Shown here piece after piece: positions 1-9,130 of a stretch of DNA of 64,000 bases (position 1 is the first letter of the stretch; each line of letters begins with the position of its first letter). Source of the stretch: Chitinophagales bacterium (lineage in GTDB: Bacteria; Bacteroidota; Bacteroidia; Chitinophagales; Saprospiraceae); assembly GCA_017303875.1 (NCBI GenBank), contig JAFLBP010000001.1:124001-188000 (forward strand), given 5' to 3'. A program made the translations under genes and the position numbers. Under the pieces are notes generated by a model. It worked only from the letters and a program-made list of their open reading frames with translations. It searched no databases and was not told the DNA's origin.

Positions 1-1
1 C

Positions 2-847
2 GGCACTGAAAAATGGGTATTATTAGTGAGCATCAACCCGGGAGCACCGAACGGCGGCTCCGGAACGCAGTACTTTGTGGGTGATTTTGATGGCGTCTCT
101 TTTCGGCCTGATCCGGCATTTGCAGCCGACACACCCAAGGGCAGGGGCGTCTGGTTGGATTATGGGCGCGACAACTATGCCGGAGTTACCTGGTCGGATC
201 TGCCCGCAGCGCAAAATCGCCGCGTATTTATGGGCTGGATGAGCAATTGGGATTACGCCCAGGTGGTACCCACAACGGTGTGGCGCAGCGCCATGACCCT
301 GCCCCGCACCCTGAGCCTGCATAAAACAACAAAAGGGTATCGTGTTTTTTCCAATCCCGTTGAAGAAACCCGCCTGTTGAGCAAGACATTCAAGCGCCTG
401 AAACCTCAAACCATTGTCAAAAGCATAGCGCTGCCCCAGGCAAAAGGATTAATGCAACTCGACCTGACCTTTTCCGATATTTCCATAGATGCCGATTTTG
501 GCATCGCGCTTTCCAATGAAAAAGGAGAACGTTATGTGATCGGTTTTGACGCCGCCAAAGGGCACTATTACAGCGATCGAAGCAAGGCCGGCGCGCATGA
601 TTTCTCAGAAAAATTTGCTCAAAAAATTCATATTGCACCGCGTTTGAGCCAGGAGGGCGTATTGAAAATGCAGTTATTTATTGATGCTGCTGCGGTGGAA
701 ATGTTTGCGGATGGCGGCTCAACTGTGATGACAGAACTATTTTTCCCCTCAAGCCCCTTTACAAAAGTCGAGCTTTTTCTGAACAAAGGCGTTTTAAAAC
801 TGAGCGACGGAGTGGTGTGGCCGCTGGAGTCGATTTGGAAAAAATAG
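2..847 (+). CDS. Glycoside hydrolase family 32 (levanase/inulinase-type fructan hydrolase), 5'-truncated
   Basis: This is the C-terminal ~280 residues of a GH32 beta-fructosidase; the reading frame is open to the window edge, so the true start lies outside. GH32 enzymes hydrolyse levan, inulin or sucrose. Visible family blocks are the NPGxPNGGS...QYFVGDFDG stretch near the left edge, the RDNYAGVTWSD block, FMGWMSNW and WRSAMTLPR, all standard in the five-bladed catalytic propeller. They are followed by the C-terminal beta-sandwich (about the last 150 residues). The nucleophile Asp and acid/base Glu motifs lie partly or wholly upstream and cannot be checked. No SusC/SusD pair is visible downstream, so membership in a polysaccharide utilisation locus is unknown. 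An internal GTG at 26 is not the start. Confidence 0.93.
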   Translation, partial: GTEKWVLLVSINPGAPNGGSGTQYFVGDFDGVSFRPDPAFAADTPKGRGVWLDYGRDNYAGVTWSDLPAAQNRRVFMGWMSNWDYAQVVPTTVWRSAMTLPRTLSLHKTTKGYRVFSNPVEETRLLSKTFKRLKPQTIVKSIALPQAKGLMQLDLTFSDISIDADFGIALSNEKGERYVIGFDAAKGHYYSDRSKAGAHDFSEKFAQKIHIAPRLSQEGVLKMQLFIDAAAVEMFADGGSTVMTELFFPSSPFTKVELFLNKGVLKLSDGVVWPLESIWKK

Positions 848-850
848 CAA

Positions 851-909
851 AGCCCCCGCTTTGTCCGCCTGTGACGTTTATTCCTGCATTCAACTTTGCG
901 GGCTTTTTT
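851..909 (+). terminator. Possible terminator after GH32 gene
   Basis: An imperfect inverted repeat pairs 851-859 with 898-904, and the right arm runs straight into a T-run (904-909). The loop is long, so this is a weak call. The T-run overlaps the -7 box of the next gene. Confidence 0.4.
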
Positions 910-916
910 ACATTTG
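909..916 (+). promoter_or_regulatory. Bacteroidota -7 box TACATTTG
   Basis: A full match to TAnnTTTG ends 23 nt before the ATG at 940. No good -33 TTG at the usual spacing was found. Confidence 0.6.
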
Positions 917-939
917 CCGCAAATCTGATCTGAAAAATT

Positions 940-3813
940 ATGCACTGTAATTCCCGCTCCTTCCTGAAACCCATGCTGCTTTTGCTGTTTTGTAACGGGC
1001 TTTATGTCCTGAATGCACAAACGACCTTCAGCAACAAAACCAACCTGCTTTTTGATCCCAACCTGCATTTCAGCGGCTCTGCCATTGGCGTGACCGACAT
1101 GAATGGCGACGGCCTCGACGACATTATTCGCCTCAATCAGGCCAAAGACTTGTCCATTGAGTTTCAAACATCCGGCAACAAGCCTTTCCGGCACCTGAAT
1201 ATCGGCTTTACTTCCGTACAGGAGGAGCAATGGGGGCTGTGCATCGGCGATGTAGACAACAATGGTTATCCGGAGGTGCTGACCGGCGGATTTTATGACC
1301 AGATCAAGGTCTATTTCGCCAACGCGGCAGGCAGTGCCTACACCCGCTACAACATCAGTCAGCCTTCCACCTTTGTGCAGGGCGTCAATTTTGCCGATGT
1401 GAATAACGATGGCAAATTAGATGCTTTTGTTTGTCATGATGACGGCATCGCCCGAATATTTGGCAATAACGGCAACAATACGTTTTCGCTGCAAAGCAGC
1501 TGGATTGACTTAAGCACCTCGCCGGTTTCCGACAACTCGGGCAATTACGGCTCAGTTTGGTCGGACATTGACAACGACGGCGACCTCGATCTCTACATTG
1601 CCAAGTGCCGGCAGGGCGTCAATGACGCCAACGATCCGCGCCGGATCAATCAGCTGTTCCTCAACAACGGCGACGGCACCTACACCCAGGATATTGCCAA
1701 TGCCTCCGGCCTGCGCATCGGCGCACAAAGCTGGACGGCAGATTTTGGAGATATTGACAATGACGGCGATTTTGATTGCATTGTGACCAACCACGATGTT
1801 GCTTCGCAGTTGCTGGAAAACAACGGCTCGGGTGTATTTACCGACATCACACAGGCGGCCGGCGTTCAGATTACGGGTTTGCCCATTCAGGGGATATTCC
1901 GCGATTTTGACAACGATGGCTGGATTGACCTCCTCGTTACAGGCAGCGATCATGTACTCCTGCACAACAATGGCAACAAGACGTTTACGCCTTTAATCAA
2001 TGCTTTTCCCGGCAGCGACCTGCATTCTTTTGCACTTGGCGATTTAAACCACGATGGTTTTCAGGACGTATATGCTGGTTATGGAACAGGCTTTAACAAT
2101 CCGTCCAGCACCCCCGACAAGCTCTGGATCAACAATGCAGAAAGCGGCAATCACTTCCTGGCTTTTACCTTGGAGGGCGTACAGAGCAACCGCAATGGCG
2201 TAGGCGCCAAGCTACGGCTCTATGCAAACGGCATGGCACAGGTGCGGGAGGTGCGCGCAGGAGAGAGTTATGGCATCAGCAATAGCCTGAATGCGCATTT
2301 TGGAATCGGCAAAGCCGAACAAGCGGATTCGCTGATTGTTTTTTGGCCATCCGGCATAAAAGATACGCTCAGAAACATCACGCGCAATCAGTTTTTGCGC
2401 ATCAAAGAAGGCCAATGCAACATTCCTTTGCTCGCCATTGAAGCGCTGGGCAATTCCAATATCTGCGACGGCGATACGGTAAGCCTGAAGGCCCCGGCGG
2501 GTTACAGCTATTTGTGGAGTACCGGCGAAACGCAGGGGAGCATTAAAGTCAATACCCCCGGCTTGTACAATTGTACGATCAGCAATGCAGCAGGTTGCAG
2601 TGCCGTGAGCAATGCAATTGAAGTGCAGTTGAACCCGGAAGAATTTGTAAATATTGAAGTAGCCGGAGATTCCATCTTTTGCGTTGGCGGCGGCGTAGAA
2701 CTGCTGGCCCCGGCGTCAACATCATACCTGTGGAGTAATGGTGAAACAGGCGCTACGCTGTATGCCACACAAAGCGGGCAGTACACCGTAAAAATTCAGG
2801 GTTTATGCAAGGTGGTGGAGTCGGAAGCGGTAGAAATAATCGTGCTGCCATCACCTGAGCCGGGCGTTCAGGGCGATACCATTGCCATTGGTGGCAAGGC
2901 GCTATTACTTGCCAGTGGCGACTCCCTGCGCTGGTATGATGCTGCGATCGGCGGCACCCTCATTGCGCAGGGCGACAGCTTAAAAACCGATAATTTATTT
3001 GAAAGCACCACCTACTGGGTGAGTGGCACACGAAGCTATACGAATCCGAATGTGTTTGGCGGCATGGCAGAACACGCGGGTACCAACGGGCCGGCTACTT
3101 TTAACGGAACCCTGATTTTCAATGCCTTACAACCTTTCCGCATCGTTCGAACTACCGTGTACTCCAGCAAAGCAGGCGTACGACGTTTTGAAGTAAGAAA
3201 TGCTTCGGGGATGATTTTAGACAGTATTTCGGTCAATATCGAAACCGGACAGCAACTTGTTGAATTAAACCTTGATGTACCGGTTGGGGAAAACTTGGTG
3301 CTGGGTACCAGCCAAAGCGTCAATATGAGTGCGTTGGGCAGTGTGGGCCCGCAACTTCGCCGCAGCGATCAGAACGTAAGCTATCCGTATATTACGGAAG
3401 GGGTAGCGCGGTTTACCGGCTCCAATGCAAATGACCCGACCCGTTATTACTATTTTTACAATCTGGAGCTGGCAATTCCGGACGATTACTGCGAAAGTCC
3501 GCGCGTGCCGGTACTGGCTTTTGTCGATCCGAACTTAGTGGCTATACATACGCCAGATTCGGCATCGCCCTTGCGGATTATGCCTAATCCTGCCGCCGGC
3601 GATGTAAGGCTTGAGTCGGAAAAAATGTCTGCCCTCGATTTACCAGCGCAATTGTTGGTGTATGCATCAGACGGCCGCCTGATGGTCAGTCGGGAGATTG
3701 CTGCTGCGCAGGAGCAAATTTCCCTGCAAACAGCAAGCTGGCCGGCGGGTTTATACCGCGTGGAATTGCGCGGCGCCCGGACGGTATGGCAGGGAAAATT
3801 GATTAAAAAATAG
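940..3813 (+). CDS. T9SS cargo protein with FG-GAP/VCBS repeats, UnbV/ASPIC domain and Ig-like domains
   Basis: A 957-residue secreted protein. Residues 1-27 form a signal peptide ending LNAQ. Residues ~45-385 hold FG-GAP/VCBS repeats with many Ca-binding-like DxNxDG motifs (DMNGDG, DVDNNG, DVNNDG, DIDNDGD). Residues ~385-490 are a UnbV/ASPIC (CRTAC1-type) domain with the NGVGAKLRL and FGIG...DSLIVFWPSG blocks. Two short Ig-like modules with YLWSTGET / YLWSNGET follow (~500-640), then a further Ig-like module. Residues ~875-957 are a T9SS type A sorting domain (MPNPAAGDV ... PAGLYRVEL ... KLIKK). It is probably displayed on the surface or released, possibly as an adhesin or carbohydrate-binding protein; no catalytic motif is seen. 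It has its own -7 box and lies 4 bp from the next gene, so the two are likely co-transcribed and coupled. Confidence 0.9.
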   Translation: MHCNSRSFLKPMLLLLFCNGLYVLNAQTTFSNKTNLLFDPNLHFSGSAIGVTDMNGDGLDDIIRLNQAKDLSIEFQTSGNKPFRHLNIGFTSVQEEQWGLCIGDVDNNGYPEVLTGGFYDQIKVYFANAAGSAYTRYNISQPSTFVQGVNFADVNNDGKLDAFVCHDDGIARIFGNNGNNTFSLQSSWIDLSTSPVSDNSGNYGSVWSDIDNDGDLDLYIAKCRQGVNDANDPRRINQLFLNNGDGTYTQDIANASGLRIGAQSWTADFGDIDNDGDFDCIVTNHDVASQLLENNGSGVFTDITQAAGVQITGLPIQGIFRDFDNDGWIDLLVTGSDHVLLHNNGNKTFTPLINAFPGSDLHSFALGDLNHDGFQDVYAGYGTGFNNPSSTPDKLWINNAESGNHFLAFTLEGVQSNRNGVGAKLRLYANGMAQVREVRAGESYGISNSLNAHFGIGKAEQADSLIVFWPSGIKDTLRNITRNQFLRIKEGQCNIPLLAIEALGNSNICDGDTVSLKAPAGYSYLWSTGETQGSIKVNTPGLYNCTISNAAGCSAVSNAIEVQLNPEEFVNIEVAGDSIFCVGGGVELLAPASTSYLWSNGETGATLYATQSGQYTVKIQGLCKVVESEAVEIIVLPSPEPGVQGDTIAIGGKALLLASGDSLRWYDAAIGGTLIAQGDSLKTDNLFESTTYWVSGTRSYTNPNVFGGMAEHAGTNGPATFNGTLIFNALQPFRIVRTTVYSSKAGVRRFEVRNASGMILDSISVNIETGQQLVELNLDVPVGENLVLGTSQSVNMSALGSVGPQLRRSDQNVSYPYITEGVARFTGSNANDPTRYYYFYNLELAIPDDYCESPRVPVLAFVDPNLVAIHTPDSASPLRIMPNPAAGDVRLESEKMSALDLPAQLLVYASDGRLMVSREIAAAQEQISLQTASWPAGLYRVELRGARTVWQGKLIKK

Positions 3814-3817
3814 TCCA

Positions 3818-6800
3818 ATGCGCAATCATTCATCACTTAATCACCTGCCCGTGTTTTTCAGAATTTTCCTGCTCGCCTTATGTCTTTTCCCCTTTAGCCT
3901 GTTTGCACAACAAAATTCCATCCCCATTGAACGCGAAGCCGCTTATGGCGATGCCGACGATCCGAATTTACCGGAATGGGTGCGCGCCATGTATGCCGAC
4001 GACCCGAATGTTCCGCAGGTTGTGGCGTTGTACGAGGCTTATTACAAAACACATTCTTTTGAAAAAAACAGTCATACGCAGTATTTCAAACGCTGGGTAC
4101 GCGCCTCCAAGCCTTATGTAAACGAGGAAGGCTTTATTCGGCCGCCATCCATAGAAGCATTTGATGCCCGGTTTGCCGAATTAATGGCCCTGAAAGCCGA
4201 ACAGAACAGCCAGCAACAACAACGCGGCCCCAATACCTGGGGAACAGCCAACTGGAAAGGCATTGGCCCTTTTGATTTCGACAAAGATGCCGGCGGCAGA
4301 AGCCACGCACCCGGCGCCGCACACGTGTATACGCTTGAAAAAGCACCTTCCAACCCGGATATTCTGTATTGCGGCACCGCTACTGCCGGCGTCTGGAAAA
4401 CCACCGATCGCGGCCTTAACTGGACCTGCCTCACCCTCAACCTGCCCATCACTTACAGCAATGCGCTGGAAATTCACCCCACCGATGCCAATACGGTGTT
4501 CTGCGCCGGCAACGGACGCTTGTACAAAAGCACCGATGGCGGCCTCAACTGGGCAGTTGCCGGAGATGCCGCATTCAGCAGCCTCTCGCAGGATATTCGG
4601 GAAATTGCCTACAAACCCGGCGACCCGAATATTTTGTATATCGGAAGTGATAAAGGCTTTTTCCGCTCGACAGACGGCGGCGCCAATTTCACCAAAATAT
4701 TACCCATAAAAACAGATGCCTATTTTTCGGAAATTGAATTTAAAACCAACGACAACAATACCATGTATGTATTGCTCTCGGAGGTTTTTAACCGATACAC
4801 AGAACTGTATAAAAGTACGGATGGCGGGCTTACTTTCAGCCTCCTGCCAGGTTGGCCCGTGCTTTCAAGTGCCAATACTTACACGTATCAACATATTCAG
4901 CGCCCAAGTAGTGGCACCAATTACGCAGCTTTCTCTAATGACCATCTTGGCACTTCAAGCTTTCCCGATTTTACCATTGAAATACGGGTAAAATTTCCCG
5001 CAAACACCATTTATGACAAAGCCATTTTAAGCAACAAAAACTGGTCCTCGGGCGCCAATAAGGGCTGGGTCATTGCCGCGCGCTATACCGGTCAGCTGAC
5101 TTTCAATATGGGAGATGGTTCCTCAAACCGCATTGACCTGCATACCGATGGCATCTGGGACGACAGCTGGCACATGGTCAGCGTCGTTTATCGCACAAAC
5201 GGCAGCAAAGAACTTTATGTTGACGGAACGCTTGCAGCCAGCGTGAACAATAACTACAACAACAATGTGCAAACCACCCTGCCCATGATCCTCGGCTATG
5301 ATGGCAACCTGGCCTATGGCGGACATGAAATGAGCGTGGATGAAATTCGGATTTTCAACACGCCACTAAGTGCCGCTACCATTGCGGCCTGGTCACTTGA
5401 TGAAATGGGCGGCGCGCACCCCAATTCTGCCAATGTGCTCCACCACTACAAATGCAATGAAGCAAACGGTAATACCCTGATTGATGAAAAAGGCACCAAC
5501 AACGGCACGATTACCGGTACAATAAACCGACTCAGCGGACAATACTACCACTCCACTACCCTGCTGGCCTCCGGTGAGCACCAGCGCCGCGCTGAAATTG
5601 CCACTACCGCTGCCGATCCCGACAGAATTTACGCCCTGCTCGCCGGTGTAGCCAATGGCGGCCAGGGACTTTACGGCGTTTACATGAGCAATGATAATGG
5701 CAATACCTGGACGCATAAATGCTGTGGCAGCGGCCCCGGCGGCCCCGCAGTTGCAACACCTACCGTGGGCATCACCACGCCAGGCAGCAACGCCAATATA
5801 CTCGGATATTCTGAAACCGGCGGCGAAGAAGGCGGGCAATACTACTATGACCTCGCCATAGATGCCGACCCCGGCAATGCCAACAAAGTGCATATTGGCG
5901 GGATTAACCACTGGTATTCCGTAGATGGCGGCACGACGTTTAACCTGACTGCCAAGTGGAGTTGGCCCGACGATGCGCGCTATGTACACGCCGACATACA
6001 CAACATCGCCATTTACGACAATGAAGTGTGGGTTGCCTGCGACGGCGGGGTGTTTATGTCGCCCGACAGTGGTAAACTCACTTTTGCCCAACGCCAATAC
6101 GGCATTCAGGGCACTGATTTTTGGGGCTTTGGTATGGGGCACAAAGATGGAGACGTCATGCTCGGCGGCACTTACCACAACAGCCATTTGCTAAAAAACA
6201 ATAATGTTTATATTAATGGCTGGACCTCCTATACAGGCAGCGCCGATGGTACGCGTGGTTTTGTAAATCCCGGAAAACCCAAAACGGTTTACAATGACAG
6301 TGGTAAAGATCAATTGCCGGCTGTGCGCACTGGCAGCCCCGTGCGCACCACCTTCAGTAAATTGCCCAATACCGGAGAAAACCCGAGTAAAATCATTTTT
6401 GACCCGCGTTGTTACAATTGCCTGTATACCGGCAATGGCAACGACCTGTGGTATAGCGACGATGACGGTGATAATTTTACCCTGGTCTATACCTTTCCCG
6501 GCTCTGTCGGGGATATAGAAATCTGCTGGAGTGATGCCAAAATTATGTACGTTTCTACCTCCACAGGCTTTTATGATCCTAAAAAACTCTGGAAAAGCAC
6601 CGATGGCGGTGTCAGCTGGACCGACATAACGCCCGCTTCAGCTACACTTGGTTTTGCGACGGATATGTCGTTTGATGTAGCTGTCGGGGATAACAACAGC
6701 GACCTGTGGTTAGCCTGCTTTCACCCTTATGGCTGGAACAGCAGCAACAACAACAAAGTCTATTATTCTGCAGACGGTGGCGCCACCTGGGCCAACTGGA

Positions 6801-8938
6801 GCACTGCCATCACCAACGGACAGGGCATCAACAACATCGTGTATCAGCGCGGCAGCAACGGCGGCGTATATCTGGGTACCCGACAAACTGTTTTATACAG
6901 GAATAAAGCCCTGAGCGATTGGGTGATTTACAATGACTGCATGCCAGCTTCTATGTCTTCGCAGAATATCTTCCCTTGGTACAAAGAGGGCAAAATCCGC
7001 AATGCTGGCAGCAGAAGTGTCTGGGAATCAAGAATGTACAACCTTGGAACTCCGGTTGCGCAACCAATGGCCGATCTTAGAAAATCGTATTGCTCGCGCG
7101 ACACCGTCTATTTTGCCGATTTCTCGGCGCATTACAAAACCGATGCAGGCTGGCTCTGGCAAATCACCCCCGCACCCGCATGGATCAGCAGCAACAGCGT
7201 TGAAAACCCAAAAGTTGTTTTTGGCGCTTCCGGATTATACAGCATCAGCCTGAGCGTTACCGACAGCATGGGCAGCAGCACCCGACTGCTTCAGGAAGGC
7301 ATTGAGGTAGACTCCCAATGTGAGCCCGACACGGTTACGGGTAATACCATGAAAATTGAACTCACGGGGCAATATGCCGCCACGACCCGCCCTCTAAACC
7401 TGAACACCAACACCATGACCGTTATGGCCTGGGTCAAACCAAGCATGGTTCATACACAAACAACCGGAGTGTTGTTCTGGCGCGGTGGTACCACCACTAC
7501 CGGTATTCACCTTGAAAATACCAACCGCCTCGCTTACCACTGGAACGATCAATACTATGGATTCAACTCTGGCTTGACCCTGCCCACAAATGAGTGGTCG
7601 CATATTGCTCTCGTCGTTGAGCCGACCAAAGCGACCTTGTACCTGAACGGGCGGCCTGCGGCAAATGTCGCCACCCACGTTGTGGAAGCTTTTGACGCCG
7701 CATTCAATATGGGCCGCGACCCAAGTACCAGTTCGCGCACCTTCCGGGGTAATATCGATGAGGTTTGTGTTTACCGCCGCGCCCTGACACAAACAGAAAT
7801 CCGGGAACAGATGCATTTTGTTAAAGTGCCGAATACGGAACCTGATCTGGTTTCCTATTACCAGTTTAATGAAATTAGTGGCACGCAGGTGCCTGATCGC
7901 GCCGGCATTTATCATGCTAAAATGATTGGTGCAAGCCGGGTATTGTCTACGGCGCCTTTTGCTACAGGAGTGGTCAACCGCACTACCGTCAGTACGGGCG
8001 GGCCGGTCACCTTTGGCAATACGGGTCTGACCATCAATTTCCCGGCCAGCGGCAACAAACCCAATGGCGAACTCGTCGTCAGCAGGCTTTACCGCGAACC
8101 CGATGAGCTGCCCGCCGGCGTCGTGAACAATTGCGACAACTACTGGATCGTCAACAACTATGGGAGCAACAGCACCTTTGCGCCTTTAGTCGACCTGACC
8201 TTTGAAAATATTGGCAGTACGGTGGCCAACGATCAGATTGCATTGCACAAACGCCGGACGGGGCAAGACGGCCCCACCTGGGGCAGTCCGGTAGCCACCT
8301 TTACCACCACTGTTGCCAGTCCTTCAACGGATGTCACTTTCCCCGGCAGCGGCATTACATCGTTCAGCCAATTCAATATTTCGGCGCAAAGCTCACCATT
8401 GCCGGTGGAGTGGCTGCGTTTTACGGCGACCGCGCAACAAGGCCCGAAGCGCGTACAGCTGCAATGGCAAACCGCACAGGAGCGCAACAGCCTGCGTTTT
8501 GAAGTAGAGCGCAGCAAGGATTTGAGTCGTTTTGAAAAAATTGGCGAGTTGCCTGCAGCCGGTTACAGCAATGTGGTTTCGGCCTATCAATTACTCGATG
8601 AACAGCCCTTGCCCGGCAAATCCTATTATCGCATCCGCCAGGTGGATGGCGACGGAAAAAGCACTTACAGTCCGATAGCGGCGGTGGCGTTTCAGTCGCT
8701 GCACGAGGCATTTACCATTATGCCCACTTTATTGCGCAGTGGCGAGCCCGTGCTGATCCGAACCGAAACTTCGGGTTTTACGGCCAGTACGACAGATGCG
8801 CATGGGCGTTTGTTGTTTGAGCAGCAGCTGAATACCGGCGACAATATTATTTCTACTGAAAATTTGCCGACGGGTGTGTACATGATCCGAATTTTTAATG
8901 GTCGGGAGGCCATTGTAAAAAAAATTATCGTGGAATAA
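3818..8938 (+). CDS. Giant T9SS cargo: BNR/sortilin-type beta-propeller with two LamG domains and PKD
   Basis: A 1706-residue secreted protein with a signal peptide ending LFAQ (~1-31). A helical charged region runs to ~135. BNR-type repeats (STDGGLNW, STDGGANF, STDGGLTF) occupy ~165-345. A LamG/concanavalin-like domain (~355-570, ending in DEIRIFNTPLS) is followed by more BNR repeats (~590-1050). Then come a PKD-like domain (~1107-1165, GLYSISLSVTDSMG), a second LamG domain (~1176-1377, GNIDEVCVYRRALT), an Fn3-like segment (~1535-1625) and a T9SS type A domain (LPTGVYMIRIF ... KKIIVE). The first LamG domain interrupts the propeller repeats. A glycan-binding or glycan-degrading surface role is inferred from the architecture only; no sialidase catalytic residues were identified. 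It is the second gene of the operon starting at 940. Confidence 0.9.
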   Translation: MRNHSSLNHLPVFFRIFLLALCLFPFSLFAQQNSIPIEREAAYGDADDPNLPEWVRAMYADDPNVPQVVALYEAYYKTHSFEKNSHTQYFKRWVRASKPYVNEEGFIRPPSIEAFDARFAELMALKAEQNSQQQQRGPNTWGTANWKGIGPFDFDKDAGGRSHAPGAAHVYTLEKAPSNPDILYCGTATAGVWKTTDRGLNWTCLTLNLPITYSNALEIHPTDANTVFCAGNGRLYKSTDGGLNWAVAGDAAFSSLSQDIREIAYKPGDPNILYIGSDKGFFRSTDGGANFTKILPIKTDAYFSEIEFKTNDNNTMYVLLSEVFNRYTELYKSTDGGLTFSLLPGWPVLSSANTYTYQHIQRPSSGTNYAAFSNDHLGTSSFPDFTIEIRVKFPANTIYDKAILSNKNWSSGANKGWVIAARYTGQLTFNMGDGSSNRIDLHTDGIWDDSWHMVSVVYRTNGSKELYVDGTLAASVNNNYNNNVQTTLPMILGYDGNLAYGGHEMSVDEIRIFNTPLSAATIAAWSLDEMGGAHPNSANVLHHYKCNEANGNTLIDEKGTNNGTITGTINRLSGQYYHSTTLLASGEHQRRAEIATTAADPDRIYALLAGVANGGQGLYGVYMSNDNGNTWTHKCCGSGPGGPAVATPTVGITTPGSNANILGYSETGGEEGGQYYYDLAIDADPGNANKVHIGGINHWYSVDGGTTFNLTAKWSWPDDARYVHADIHNIAIYDNEVWVACDGGVFMSPDSGKLTFAQRQYGIQGTDFWGFGMGHKDGDVMLGGTYHNSHLLKNNNVYINGWTSYTGSADGTRGFVNPGKPKTVYNDSGKDQLPAVRTGSPVRTTFSKLPNTGENPSKIIFDPRCYNCLYTGNGNDLWYSDDDGDNFTLVYTFPGSVGDIEICWSDAKIMYVSTSTGFYDPKKLWKSTDGGVSWTDITPASATLGFATDMSFDVAVGDNNSDLWLACFHPYGWNSSNNNKVYYSADGGATWANWSTAITNGQGINNIVYQRGSNGGVYLGTRQTVLYRNKALSDWVIYNDCMPASMSSQNIFPWYKEGKIRNAGSRSVWESRMYNLGTPVAQPMADLRKSYCSRDTVYFADFSAHYKTDAGWLWQITPAPAWISSNSVENPKVVFGASGLYSISLSVTDSMGSSTRLLQEGIEVDSQCEPDTVTGNTMKIELTGQYAATTRPLNLNTNTMTVMAWVKPSMVHTQTTGVLFWRGGTTTTGIHLENTNRLAYHWNDQYYGFNSGLTLPTNEWSHIALVVEPTKATLYLNGRPAANVATHVVEAFDAAFNMGRDPSTSSRTFRGNIDEVCVYRRALTQTEIREQMHFVKVPNTEPDLVSYYQFNEISGTQVPDRAGIYHAKMIGASRVLSTAPFATGVVNRTTVSTGGPVTFGNTGLTINFPASGNKPNGELVVSRLYREPDELPAGVVNNCDNYWIVNNYGSNSTFAPLVDLTFENIGSTVANDQIALHKRRTGQDGPTWGSPVATFTTTVASPSTDVTFPGSGITSFSQFNISAQSSPLPVEWLRFTATAQQGPKRVQLQWQTAQERNSLRFEVERSKDLSRFEKIGELPAAGYSNVVSAYQLLDEQPLPGKSYYRIRQVDGDGKSTYSPIAAVAFQSLHEAFTIMPTLLRSGEPVLIRTETSGFTASTTDAHGRLLFEQQLNTGDNIISTENLPTGVYMIRIFNGREAIVKKIIVE

Positions 8939-8971
8939 ATGGGTAAATCCGGGCCACATTAAACAAAAATT

Positions 8972-9021
8972 TTGAAGGAATGCGTAAAACTGCAATATTC
9001 AGTATTACGTCATTCCTTCAA
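8972..9021 (+). terminator. Long hairpin terminator after the giant T9SS gene
   Basis: An 11-bp perfect stem (8972-8982 with 9011-9021) continues after a one-base bulge with a further 5 bp (8983-8987 with 9005-9009) and a small inner ACTG/CAGT stem. It is followed by a T-rich stretch (9025-9031). Confidence 0.6.
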
Positions 9022-9031
9022 TGATTTTTCT

Positions 9032-9039
9032 CATCTTTG
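9032..9039 (+). promoter_or_regulatory. Near-consensus -7 box CATCTTTG, candidate pckG promoter
   Basis: One mismatch from TAnnTTTG, located 91 nt before the pckG ATG and just upstream of the palindrome at 9048-9081. Confidence 0.4.
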
Positions 9040-9047
9040 CGGATGCG

Positions 9048-9081
9048 TTTAGTGATGCACCACCTTCGTTAAATCACTAAA
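9048..9081. promoter_or_regulatory. Candidate operator: 9-bp inverted repeat upstream of pckG
   Basis: TTTAGTGAT (9048-9056) and ATCACTAAA (9073-9081) form a perfect palindrome with a 16-bp spacer. It sits right after the candidate -7 box and 50 bp before the pckG start, where a dimeric regulator could bind. It is not followed by a T-run, so it does not look like a terminator. Confidence 0.4.
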
Positions 9082-9130
9082 CTTTGCCCCATAAACCGCC
9101 AGATTATAACCAAATTCTCTCAAATTTTTT

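Noticed and set aside
2..847. Full polysaccharide utilisation locus around the GH32 gene
   Set aside because: Only the gene's 3' end is inside the window and no SusC/SusD-like pair follows.
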